64,000 bases of DNA, from assembly GCA_963751335.1 (NCBI GenBank), contig CAVVUB010000004.1, positions 551,631 to 615,630 on the forward strand, given 5' to 3'. The notes under the pieces were generated by a model. That model saw nothing but the letters and a program-made list of their open reading frames with translations. It had not been told where the DNA came from and made no database searches. Made by a program: the position numbers and the translations under genes. The first letter of the stretch is position 1. Each line of letters starts with the position of its first letter. Below, one piece after another: positions 17,415-25,567 of the stretch. This DNA is from Bog-473 sp963751335 (GTDB taxonomy: Bacteria; Actinomycetota; Acidimicrobiia; Acidimicrobiales; RAAP-2).

Positions 17415-19078
17415 CCTCGATCATTCGTCCGACCTCTTGCGCGACGATTCGGACTTGGTCAAACGAGGTGGAAGGTCGCTGAGCGACCTCTGAGTGCACC
17501 GGGGACGTGAAGGGTCAAGGCTCCGCGTTTCAGTCTCGTGATGTCACGCCCTGCTGGATGGCTTCGGGGTCGGGCGCCGGTACCCGCTTCGCTATGGGAA
17601 CGCGGCGCGTAGACGCACGAAGGCGGTGGCCAGTTCACTGGCCCAGGGCCATGTTTCGTCGAGGTGCACGATGAGATCGCGTCCGCGGTGGGCCAGGACG
17701 GCAGCGATGTGGAGGACCCGGTAACGCAAGGTCTTGGGCTCGGCCTTGGCCAGGGCACCGTCGAAACAGGTCATCTGGCTCCAGGCCAACAGTGCGCCGG
17801 CGAGCAAGGAGACCGCCACCCAGGCCTCGTTGGCGCAGAAGCCCTCGAAGGGCAGGTTGGCCAGTCCGCAGTCCTTCCAGGTGCGCACCCGGTCCTCGAC
17901 TCTGGCGTGGCCGCGGTGGCGCAGCTCGAGGGCGGCGATATCGGCGGCTTTCGTATTGGTGATGAAGCAGGTGTGGCGCCACCCGGCGTGCGTGTCGAAG
18001 AGGGAGAGCTGGGCGCCGGGGTGCGGGCGCTCGCGCCGAGAGAGCACGCGCATGTCATCGGGCCAGCCCTCGACTTCGTAGAGCTCGCTCAGCTCGACCA
18101 CCTCGGCGCCGTCTCTGATCCCCCCGTCGAGCTCACGAGCACGCACCCAGTCCTCCTCTTGGGCCAACAACAGGGCGTCACGCACAGAACCGCTGATGGG
18201 AAAGCCGATCGAGTAGTCGAAGTTGGCGTCGCTGAGCGATTGGACGAAGCGGTGGGTGGCTCCGGCCGAGTCGCCCCGGACCAAGATGGGGTGGAGCACC
18301 AGGGCGGGATCGTCGCCCTCTTCGTGGCCGAGGGCATACTCGGCGGGCACGGCACGGACCACAGCCTCGAGCAGTTCGAGGTGGTCGTCGGTGTCGTTGG
18401 GGGCGGCGTTGCCCGGCCGCAACATGGCGGCCAACGGCTCGTGGGTATTGTCGCACCACACGCCCAAGGGGTTGAAGCCGAAGCCGTGCTTGTAGGTGGG
18501 CGCGGCGTCCTCCTTCTCCGAGTGCACGTTGAGCAAGGTGGAGTCGAAGTCCCAGATCATCGGGCCAACCGGCGGCTCCGCCGCCCAGACCGCAGCACGG
18601 GCGGCGGCCAGCGCGCTCGGAATCGCCCGCAGCTCCACCGAGGCCGTCGCGTGCAGGGCCCGCCAGGCGGTGGCCACCGAGGCCACCGGGCCGAAGAGCT
18701 CCTCTTGCTCCTTCAATCCCGCAATGTCGGCCAGGCAGTCCGCCCCGTCCGCGATGGCGACGGCCAGGTGCGTGAGCACGACACCGGGATCGTGGGTGTG
18801 CCAGTTGATCCCGCACTCGGCCATGGCTTCGGACATGGCCTCGGTCAACCCGGCGCGATCGGCCAGTTCGGCCAAGAGCGCGGCACCGGCATGGGACACG
18901 AGATTCTTCCCGTCGGGTATCACTTTGGCGCGACGGACCGAGCGACTACGGTGCACCTTCAAGGAGCTCTCCTCCTGGTGGATGAACGCTGTTGTGGCGA
19001 CAGTCATTCTTCCAGGAAGGAGAGCTTTTTACGTGGACGCGCGCACCGCTCGTTCAGAGGCCGGACGAATTATCGAGG
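17415..19078. mobile_element. Complete IS1380-family insertion sequence
   Basis: The 1664-bp element has near-perfect 23-bp terminal inverted repeats: left 17415-17437 and right 19056-19078 differ at two positions, and both begin CCTCGAT from outside in. A CTAG tetranucleotide flanks both ends (17411-17414 and 19079-19082), a plausible 4-bp target duplication, although CTAG is palindromic. The single gene inside encodes an intact transposase. Confidence 0.85.
17592..19007 (-). CDS. IS1380-family transposase
   Basis: The 471-residue DDE transposase has the family layout: an N-terminal DNA-binding region with SHAGAALLAELADRAGL, a catalytic Asp in IWDFDSTLLNVHSEK, a second in LVRGDSAGATHRFVQSL, and the C-terminal Glu-bearing region with FEGFCANEAWVAVSLLA. 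No frameshift is present, so it may be active. It occupies nearly the whole element, starting 71 bases inside the right repeat. Confidence 0.9.
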   Translation of the reverse strand: MTVATTAFIHQEESSLKVHRSRSVRRAKVIPDGKNLVSHAGAALLAELADRAGLTEAMSEAMAECGINWHTHDPGVVLTHLAVAIADGADCLADIAGLKEQEELFGPVASVATAWRALHATASVELRAIPSALAAARAAVWAAEPPVGPMIWDFDSTLLNVHSEKEDAAPTYKHGFGFNPLGVWCDNTHEPLAAMLRPGNAAPNDTDDHLELLEAVVRAVPAEYALGHEEGDDPALVLHPILVRGDSAGATHRFVQSLSDANFDYSIGFPISGSVRDALLLAQEEDWVRARELDGGIRDGAEVVELSELYEVEGWPDDMRVLSRRERPHPGAQLSLFDTHAGWRHTCFITNTKAADIAALELRHRGHARVEDRVRTWKDCGLANLPFEGFCANEAWVAVSLLAGALLAWSQMTCFDGALAKAEPKTLRYRVLHIAAVLAHRGRDLIVHLDETWPWASELATAFVRLRAAFP

Positions 19079-19082
19079 CTAG

Positions 19083-19348
19083 ATAGACCGACTCACATCC
19101 GATGCGTGAAGCACTAACCAACGTTTCGATATGGCGGCGTACGACGCTGCACCCTCGACGGTCACCGAAGAGAAGGTCCGCCAGCCAAGCTATGAGTGAC
19201 CCAGGTGCTGGTCTGAGCAGGCTACGACCGCGTACTTGAGTCGTCGGCTCACGTCCCCAGCCTTGGTAGTAGTCGGAGAAACGCGACTCCGGATTACCTC
19301 TCAGAGGTCTGCTGGTGATCCGATGCCAGGCGGCGAGCCCCAGGACGA
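19083..19348. other. Spacer between IS1380 and the IS256-type element
   Basis: About 265 bases. A minus-strand frame reads WHRITSRPLRGNPESRFSDY and continues to the IS1380 end, with plausible protein composition, so it may be the tail of a gene disrupted by both insertions. I cannot assign a family. Confidence 0.3.
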
Positions 19349-19390
19349 TGTCCCGCTTCTTGTTGAAGTTCAGCGGTGGCCACAGCGTGT

Positions 19391-19871
19391 TCAGGCTGCT
19401 GCCTGATCGTACTCTTCGGGTGTAACAACGTTCGGTGTGACCTCGCGGCGAAGGGCAGCGACCAGCTTGGCCATGTCCTTGTGTCCGCGCACGCGCCGGA
19501 ACGAGCGCTCGGCTTCGAGAATGCCGGCGGCGATCCAGCGCTTCTTCATCGAACCGTCCTTCCACTTCGTGACCCGACGCGTCGTCCGCTTGGCGATCGA
19601 GATCATCGACTCGATGCAATTCGTGGTGGTGAGGGTCGCGGCCAGGGTGCCCCCGACGCCGAGGCGCCGCACGGTGAACATGTCGTCGAGCCCTTCGCGC
19701 AACGACGCTGCCGCATCGGGATGGTCGGCCTCGAGCTCTTTGGCCAGCCCCTTGGCGGCCGCCAGCCCCTTGGCCGCGTCAGGCTGGGCGAAGACGAGGG
19801 CCAGACGCTTGTCGACGACCGCGGCCAGCTCGTTGGGTAGATACCCGTCCAAATTCCGCCGCTTATGCAAA
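19391..19871 (-). pseudogene. IS256-family transposase, C-terminal part (split by the RIT element)
   Basis: The frame resumes with LHKRRNLDGYLPNE, directly continuing the LH at the end of the N-terminal half, then TTTNCIESMISIAKRTTRRV with the catalytic Glu of the DDE triad and WKDGSMKKRWIAAGILEAE, which is typical of mutator transposases. The stop is at 19391, inside the left terminal repeat region. It has no functional start of its own. Confidence 0.85.
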
Positions 19872-19897
19872 TTATGAAGAGTTCTTCATAATTTGCA
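19866..19897. repeat. Extra perfect palindrome at the left RIT junction
   Basis: The arms TGCAAATTATGAAG and CTTCATAATTTGCA (14 bp each) are perfect and separated by four bases. It overlaps the last six bases of the left RIT repeat and extends to the interrupted transposase. No counterpart exists at the right junction. Confidence 0.8.
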
Positions 19898-19983
19898 TTA
19901 TGCAGAACCTCGGATTATGTGGACTGCCGGGGGAAGGCCCAGGCGGGAGCGCCGGGCGGCGTGAACTTCTCCACATAATCAGA
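19892..19983. repeat. RIT left terminal inverted repeat (92 bp)
   Basis: It is identical to the reverse complement of 23154-23245. It contains nested palindromes: TGCATTATGCA at its outer end (19894-19904) and an inner inverted pair ATTATGTGGA (19914-19923) with TCCACATAAT (19970-19979). These look like recombinase binding sites arranged as at a tyrosine-recombinase core site. Confidence 0.9.
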
Positions 19984-20968
19984 GCGCCTCGAGGAAGGCC
20001 AGGAGCGAATCGGGTGGGCGGTAGCGGCCGGGTGGGCTGTCGATCGGGGTGATCCTGGCGAGGGCTTTCTCTTTCAACGTCAAGTCGGCATGGACGTACA
20101 TCTGAGTGGTCTCGACGCTTTCGTGCCCGAGCCAGAGCGCGATGACCGTGGTGTCGACCCCCGCGTGCAGGAGCCGCATCGCTGCTGTGTGGCGGAGGAC
20201 GTGCGGCGACACCGTCTTTGACCCGATCGACGGGCAGCCCATGGCGGCCGATATGACGTGACGGGCCACGAGGGCGGAGATGCCGTAGCGGCTGAGGGCT
20301 TTGCCTTGGCTGGTCGGGAACACCGGGTCTTTGGTTGTCCCGCCACGTTCGTCGAACCAAGAGCGCAGCACCTGGGTGGTCGGTGAGGTGAGCGGCGTCG
20401 CCCGTTCCTTTCGCCCCTTGCCCAAGCAGCGCACATGGGCCCCCGCATCGAGGACGACGTCGCCGATGCACAGGCCGACCAGCTCGCTCACCCGCAAGCC
20501 GGTCTGGACGGCCGTGAGCAACAGGGCGTGGTCGCGTCGACCGAGGAAGGTGGCGCGGTCGGGGGCAGCGAGCAGGGCGTCGACCTCGACGTCGGTGAGG
20601 AACGAGACGACCCGACGGTCGAAGCGCTTGGGTGGGATGGCGAGCACTCGTTCGATGACCCCGGCGTGCTCGGGATGCCGGAGGGCGGCGAAGCGGAACA
20701 GGGAGTGGACAGCCGCCAGTCGGGCGTTGCGGGTTCGCACTGTGTTCCCTCGTCTGCGTTCGAGGTGGTCCAAGAACGCCGAGATGACCGGGGCGTCGAG
20801 GTCCTCGAGCGCGAGCGTGGCCGGGGCCTTCTTGGTCTCGCGCTCGATGAAGTCGAGCAGGAGACAGAAGGTGTCGCGATAGGCGGCGACGGTGTGTGGG
20901 CTCGCCTGGCGCTGGGCCATCAGCCGCTCAGTGAAGAAAGCCTCGAGTGTGGGGGCCAGCGCGGTCAT
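19979..20968 (-). CDS. Tyrosine recombinase, third RIT protein (RitC-like)
   Basis: The 329-residue protein starts at ATG 20968, overlapping the RitB stop (ATGA); the frame upstream is a shadow of RitB. The SAM-like domain includes MAQRQASPHTVAAYRDTF. The catalytic domain has QTGLRVSELVGL (Arg), LGKGRKER (Lys), SPHVLRHTAAM (His/Arg), WLGHES (His) and TQMYVHAD (Tyr). The stop lies within the left inverted repeat, so the gene end is part of the repeat. Confidence 0.9.
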   Translation of the reverse strand: MTALAPTLEAFFTERLMAQRQASPHTVAAYRDTFCLLLDFIERETKKAPATLALEDLDAPVISAFLDHLERRRGNTVRTRNARLAAVHSLFRFAALRHPEHAGVIERVLAIPPKRFDRRVVSFLTDVEVDALLAAPDRATFLGRRDHALLLTAVQTGLRVSELVGLCIGDVVLDAGAHVRCLGKGRKERATPLTSPTTQVLRSWFDERGGTTKDPVFPTSQGKALSRYGISALVARHVISAAMGCPSIGSKTVSPHVLRHTAAMRLLHAGVDTTVIALWLGHESVETTQMYVHADLTLKEKALARITPIDSPPGRYRPPDSLLAFLEAL

Positions 20969-21892
20969 GGCCGGGCCTCCGTGGTGTGCTCGAGACGCTC
21001 GGCCGCGAGGACGAGCAGTTCGGGCGCGCCGGACAAGTACCAGTAGGTGCCGGCCGGATGGACGTGTCCGAGGTAGGTCGAGAGCTTCGGGAGCTTGGCC
21101 TCGACCTCGAGCCCGTCGCGATACCAGCCGATCAGCGTCCGCACGGCGAAGCTGTGTCTCAGATCGTGTGGCCGAGGCCGGCACGATGGCGAGCGAGGCT
21201 CGATGCCGGCTCGGCGCACGAGCTCTTGGAAGCCCAGGTGGAAGTTGCAGTAGAGCACCCGAGTCCCAGCTGCGGAAAGAAAGAAGGCCGAGGTGGTGGC
21301 GTCGGGACACAACTGGACCCGGCGTTTCGCATAGGCACGAAGCGCCCGCACCGTCGACTCGTGCACGGGCAACTGGCGGGACTTGTTGAACTTCGCCTCA
21401 CGGACCGTCAACACCCCGTGGACGAGGTCGACGTCGCCGTTGTCGAGCGAGAGGGCTTCTCCGATACGCATCCCCGTCGCCCACAACAAGGCGACGATGG
21501 TCTCGAAGGTGGCGCGGCGGATCGGCGATGGGAAGGAGCCGGCCGCCGCCATCAACGCCGCGACCTGGTCCTCTGTGTAGAGAAACGGGGTCGCCCGGGT
21601 GGGGCGATGCGGCACGAGGGAGGCTGGGACGACCTCTGCGCGCCCATCGATGAGGGCAAGATGCCGGGAGAAGCCGCGCACCACGCCGAGCCGGTGGCAC
21701 ACCCAACTCCGGCTTGCCCCCTCGGGCAGGGTCGCCCATTTCAGAGCAAGATCCGCGGGTGAGCACCTCGGCGCCCACCATCTCGTAGTAGTCGACGAAC
21801 TGGCGGAGCAGTTTCTCCGCGCGCTCGAGCTTGAACCCCATCGATCGCCGCAGCACCAGGTAGTCCTCGAGAGCATCGGAAAGCGCCGTCAT
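20965..21892 (-). pseudogene. Tyrosine recombinase, second RIT protein (RitB-like), one-base frameshift
   Basis: Translation starts at ATG 21892, overlapping the previous stop, with MTALSDALEDYLVLRRSMGF typical of phage-integrase SAM-like domains. Near 21760 the frame shifts from VGAEVLT to ADLALKWATLPEGA and then stays open to 20965. The catalytic residues are present downstream: ATGMRIGEAL (Arg), HDLRHSFA (His-x-x-Arg), YLGHVHP (His) and TYWYLSG (Tyr). A single extra C explains the break, so this may be a sequencing indel or a recent mutation that inactivates the element. Confidence 0.8.
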
Positions 21893-23103
21893 GACCGCAC
21901 CGTCGCGGAATCGGCGTTCGGCCACGCGCTGGCGAGCTCGCGCAGCCCGTCCCGGTCGACCTTGGCATAGATCGCTGTCGTGAGGATGCTCTGGTGTCGC
22001 AGCACCTGGCCGATCTCGGTCAGGCTCGTCCCGGCACGGAGCATCTCGGTGGCGACGGTGTGGCGAAGGCGATGCGGGTGCACCCTGGGCACTGCGGCGC
22101 GATCGCAGGCGGCGATCACGATGGCGTAGATCCCTCGGGAACTCAGCGCTCCGTGCGGCGCGCGGATCCGTGTGATGACCTCCCGGGCGGCGCAATTTGG
22201 TCTCCCTCGACGAAGCCAGGCGGCCAGTGCCTCGCCGACATCGGCCGGCAGCGGGAGCCGCTCGGCCTTGGGCCCCTTGCCCCGGACCACGAGCTCGCCG
22301 TTTCGCCAGTCGATGTCCTCGAGGCACAGTGAGGCGACCTCGCCGGAACGAAGACCCAAGCGGGAGAGGACCAGGAGCACGGCGAAGTCGCGCCGCCCAG
22401 CCCTCGTGCGTCGGTCACAGCTCGAGAGCAAGGCCCTGACCGTGGCGGGGTCGACGGCCTTGGGCAATCCCGCCAGGCGCCAGGAGGCGACCTTGGGAAC
22501 GGCCTGGGCCAGCGGCCGTGGCGTTCGACCCGTGACATGGCAAAAGCGCAGGAAGGCGCGGAGTCCCGTGGTGACGTAGACGGCCGAGCGCTGCTGACCT
22601 TGCTCTTTGACGAAGGCAACGACCTCGGCGGGCGTGAGTGCTTCGAGCCCCAGGTCTTCGAGTAGCCGGCCGTCGAGGAACAATCGAGCCACGTGCAGGT
22701 CGCTCGCCACGGTTCCGGGCGCCAGGCCACGTTCATCGACCAGGTAGGTGCGGAACTGCGCCAGCAGGCATTCAGCAGGCGTCGTTGGGACGGGTGGCAC
22801 AAGAATGGGGGCGGCGCCCACCTGGCGCAGATACGCGAGCAGTGGCGCCACGCCCTTCTCAGAGAGCCACAGCGTGTAGCCGGCCTGGCGCCGCGCGGCC
22901 AAGAACTCGAGCGAACGCTGCCGAGTGAGTTCCTGCGGGCCGAGACCCTTGCTCTCGAGCCATCGGCTGACATGGGCCAGCACGTAAAGCTGGCAGCTGA
23001 CGGCGTTGGGACGATAACCCTGGGCTTCGAGTTCCGCACGGAACCCAGCGGCATAGGCAACGAGCGGGCCTGTCACCTGGACCTGCGATGGATTGGACAT
23101 CAC
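21889..23103 (-). CDS. Tyrosine recombinase, first RIT protein (RitA-like)
   Basis: The 404-residue protein starts at ATG 23103 with AAGGAGG upstream. It has an N-terminal core-binding region (about residues 20-200) and a C-terminal catalytic domain with the R-H-R-H-Y residues visible: RLGLRSGEV (Arg), HPHRLRHT (His/Arg), LRHQS (His) and AIYAKVD (Tyr nucleophile). Its stop overlaps the start of the next recombinase (ATGA). In RIT elements all three proteins are thought to act together in transposition. Confidence 0.9.
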   Translation of the reverse strand: MMSNPSQVQVTGPLVAYAAGFRAELEAQGYRPNAVSCQLYVLAHVSRWLESKGLGPQELTRQRSLEFLAARRQAGYTLWLSEKGVAPLLAYLRQVGAAPILVPPVPTTPAECLLAQFRTYLVDERGLAPGTVASDLHVARLFLDGRLLEDLGLEALTPAEVVAFVKEQGQQRSAVYVTTGLRAFLRFCHVTGRTPRPLAQAVPKVASWRLAGLPKAVDPATVRALLSSCDRRTRAGRRDFAVLLVLSRLGLRSGEVASLCLEDIDWRNGELVVRGKGPKAERLPLPADVGEALAAWLRRGRPNCAAREVITRIRAPHGALSSRGIYAIVIAACDRAAVPRVHPHRLRHTVATEMLRAGTSLTEIGQVLRHQSILTTAIYAKVDRDGLRELASAWPNADSATVRS

Positions 23104-23153
23104 TGCCTCCTTCCAAAGTGGATAGGAGGCGAAGCCTTGCCCGATCAGGCCCG

Positions 23154-23245
23154 TCTGATTATGTGGAGAAGTTCACGCCGCCCGGCGCTCCCGCCTGGGC
23201 CTTCCCCCGGCAGTCCACATAATCCGAGGTTCTGCATAATGCAAA
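23154..23245. repeat. RIT right terminal inverted repeat (92 bp)
   Basis: This is the inverted copy of 19892-19983 with no mismatch. Its outer boundary abuts the IS256 transposase sequence encoding QRCTLH, and its inner boundary is about 50 bases from the first recombinase start. Confidence 0.9.
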
Positions 23246-24081
23246 GTGCAACGCTGCACCGAGGCGGCGTCGCCGAACACCTTCTTGATGCCCGCGGCGA
23301 GGGCCTTGGACCCGTCGATGACGCAGAGCACGCCCGACTCGGTCGAGAGGCCCCGGGCGACGAGGTCGGCCAAGAGGGCGGTGACCACCGTCTTGTTCTC
23401 CGTGTCGCCGAGCCAGAGCCCGACGGGGACCTTCGTGCCGTCGGAGGTGATGACCAGGGCGACGACGACACACGAACCGGCCACGTCGAGCCCGTCGATC
23501 ATGAGGACGGCCACGTCGAGGTCAGAGAGATTCCGGGCCATCAACTCGCCCATGGCCTTGGTGGTCGCCGCCACGAAGCGCCGGGAGATGGCCGACTTGG
23601 ACATGGACTTGGAGCGCCCCTCGAGTTCGGCTCCGACCGGCTCGGCCACATCTTGGTGGCGCCGGGTGGCCACTCCAGCCAGCATGCGCTCGACGACGAG
23701 GGAGTTGAGCAGGTCGGCCGAGCTGAACGCCTTCCAGGTGTCGAGCCCGATCTCGGCCCCGGCGCTGTTGCGTCCGCGCGGGCGCTCGGCGGAGACCTGG
23801 CGCCCGCCGAGCACGACCGATCCCTTGGCGTTGCCGTGCCAGTTTCCGACCCGCTCTTGGGCGGGGATCCTGGCGTGCTTCGCCCCGATCGCTTCGGTCA
23901 GTTCGGCCTCCATCATCTGGTGCATCACGACGAGGCCGGTGGCCGAGGCGAAGGCCAACAATCCGTCTTTGATCGCCCCGGCCACGTCAGCCAGGGCGAC
24001 TGTCGCCTTGAGCGGCAGGTCAGCCAATCGGGCTGCCTCCTCCGCCTCGGCCACGCTCACAACAGCTACCTTCTTCTTCAC
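23246..24081 (-). pseudogene. IS256-family transposase, N-terminal part (split by the RIT element)
   Basis: From GTG 24081 (AGGAAGGGG upstream) the frame encodes about 279 residues ending in SVQRCTLH at the RIT junction. It has the mutator-family features: GNWHGNAKG, SKSAISRRFVAAT, the first catalytic Asp in VLMIDGLDVAG and the second in LCVIDGSKAL. Beyond 23246 the frame runs into RIT sequence. The missing end, with the catalytic Glu, is at 19391-19871. Confidence 0.85.
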
Positions 24082-24210
24082 GGTGGTCCCCTTCCTAAGG
24101 GTTACTTGGTCGTGCCCGATCCCTACCATTTGGCAGGTCTCAGGCGGGGGACCACCGCCTCACTTCAACAATGTTCGGGACAACGTCGACTTTGAGGGTA
24201 TGAGGTTGAC

Positions 24211-24375
24211 ATGGGTCGATTTCGTTTCAAAATCTCCGCGCTCCTATTGGCCGCCGCATTAGCGATCGGGTTATCTGCGTGTGGGAACGGGAACGGACCG
24301 GGAAACGGCAACCCGACTGCGACTCATCAGCCGCCATCAAAGCCCCTCAAGGGACCGGGCGCCCCCGGGGGATAG
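24211..24375 (+). CDS. Very small putative lipoprotein
   Basis: The 54-codon frame starts at ATG 24211 and gives a clear signal peptide: basic MGRFRFK, hydrophobic ISALLLAAALAIG and lipobox LSAC, with Cys23 as the lipidation site. The mature part is Gly/Asn/Pro-rich, ending KGPGAPGG. TGAGG lies upstream. It sits just outside the right end of the IS256-type element and resembles the small lipoproteins at 10681 and 11117 in style. Confidence 0.6.
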   Translation: MGRFRFKISALLLAAALAIGLSACGNGNGPGNGNPTATHQPPSKPLKGPGAPGG

Positions 24376-24512
24376 GCAAATTCCAGATTCAGTCCGGCTC
24401 GCGAGCCCAAACGCAGAACACGAAGCTGCGGCCGGCCGCTGCCATCCCGTTCCCAAAGCAGAGCAAGGTGATCCAACGGCGTACGCCGCTGATCCAATTC
24501 AGTGCTCCGTAA

Positions 24513-25058
24513 TCAGAGGCTGGAGAAGACGATGCCCGAGGCCGAGAAGTGGTCGTAAAGAACCGGAGAGATTTCGACAATTCCCAGTAGGCCCGGGGTA
24601 TCGAGAATGTGTTGATGCCGAGAGGATCCCAATGGTTGATTGTCAATGGCCAACCCCTCGCCCCAGTCCCACTGGGCCCACATGCCCGGTTCGGGGATCC
24701 AGGGTCGATAGACCCGGTGGTTGCCGTGGCGGTAGTGCGCCTTGGCTTCGCCGACCGCTCGGCGCACGGTGCGATCTGAGCCGGTGAAGCCCAACCGTCG
24801 CAGCCGGGCAAAGACCACGTCAGCACGGATTTTGCCCAGTGAGCGCTCCACCCACTCCTCGACCTTGGGCAAGAACGGATCGATCTTGCGCTCTCGGCGC
24901 TGGGCTTCGCCGGCAATGGGCAACTGGCCGGCGTCGCGTTTGGCCACCCAGGCCACCACCGTGTGATGCGAACACCCCGCCAGCTCCGCCGCGTCGCGGA
25001 AACTGTGCGTCAAATCAAAAGCTTCGAGTATCTCCATGATCTCCTCGCGAGACTTCAT
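24513..25058 (-). pseudogene. IS21-family transposase (IstA-like), C-terminally truncated
   Basis: The frame opens MKSREEIMEILEAFDLTHSF, an IstA helix-turn-helix start, then AAELAGCSHHTVVAWVAKRD and GKIRADVVFARLRRLGF, reaching MWAQWDWGEG where the integrase catalytic core would begin. Homology stops near 24655; the remaining residues to 24513 are unrelated. IstA is usually about 400-500 residues, and no istB gene follows. The start side retains the element's repeated terminus at 25150-25248. Confidence 0.75.
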
Positions 25059-25149
25059 CTGTTCCTTCCGGTCGATTGGCTTCGGCTAGCACCGGCCAGT
25101 CGATTCGGAAGGGACACCCAACGCGCGGATGGCGCTGGGAAATGGACGT

Positions 25150-25248
25150 CAACGAGGGCAGATCACCTGTCCGCCACTGGGCAATTCTGTTGGCCACCAG
25201 CGGGCAGCTTCATGACCGCCTATGGGCAGGATCTCATGGCCGCCGACA
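25150..25248. repeat. IS21-type terminus with short tandem repeats
   Basis: Reading the minus strand from 25248, the sequence begins TGTCGGCGG and holds about four degenerate repeats of roughly 22 bases built on GGCGGNCATGA followed by CTGCCC. IS21 ends start with TGT and contain multiple IstA-binding repeats, so this is probably the surviving end of the truncated element. Confidence 0.5.
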
Positions 25249-25567
25249 GTTGATCCACCGGCAATGTCAGTGTGAGCTGCTGTCGGTGAAGTCAGGCCTC
25301 AACGAACTCGACTGGGATGAGCCAGTCCTGTGCGCTGTGGGGCTGACCAGCCAGGTCGCTTACTCGGCTTATCGGAGCATATCCAGCAGTCGATGAGCGG
25401 ATACACGTGCTCACTGTGCTGCTGGCGGGGTTCGGTATCGCAAAGGAACTCGAAGGCTTTCTGATTGTAGGTTCAAGACTGGTTGATGAGTGTGTGGTGA
25501 CCCCAGACGCATGAACTCGCAGACATATTTTTGCGATCAACGGCCGAAGGTAAGAACGTGGAGGACA
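25249..25567. other. Upstream region of the S9 peptidase gene
   Basis: About 320 bases with no gene I can support. It probably holds the peptidase promoter; no operator-like palindrome stood out. Confidence 0.35.

Larger units (their letters stand above)
19892..23245. mobile_element. RIT (recombinase-in-trio) element
   Basis: Three overlapping tyrosine recombinase genes read leftward and are enclosed by 92-bp perfect inverted repeats (19892-19983 and 23154-23245). This matches the known RIT architecture: three unrelated-length recombinases joined by ATGA overlaps inside long inverted repeats. It interrupts an IS256-type transposase between codons for Leu-His and Lys. The sequence TTTGCAT occurs at both outer junctions, with an additional 20-bp palindromic stretch only on the left side. 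The second recombinase carries a one-base frameshift. Confidence 0.9.
19349..24182. mobile_element. IS256-type (mutator) element carrying an inserted RIT element
   Basis: Imperfect terminal repeats of about 31 bp, both starting TGTCCCG and containing TTGTTGAAGT then GCGGTGG, lie at 19349-19379 and 24152-24182. Between them the mutator transposase is split into N-terminal (23246-24081) and C-terminal (19391-19871) parts by a 3.35-kb RIT element. I see no convincing 8-bp target duplication outside the ends. Removing the RIT would leave an element of about 1.5 kb, normal for IS256. Confidence 0.75.

Noticed and set aside
17664..19082. 472-codon plus-strand frame
   Set aside because: It is the antisense shadow of the IS1380 transposase.
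22693..24195. 500-codon open frame on the plus strand across the RIT/IS256 region
   Set aside because: It is antisense to the RIT recombinase and transposase genes, and its residues mirror their codons; high-GC shadow frame.
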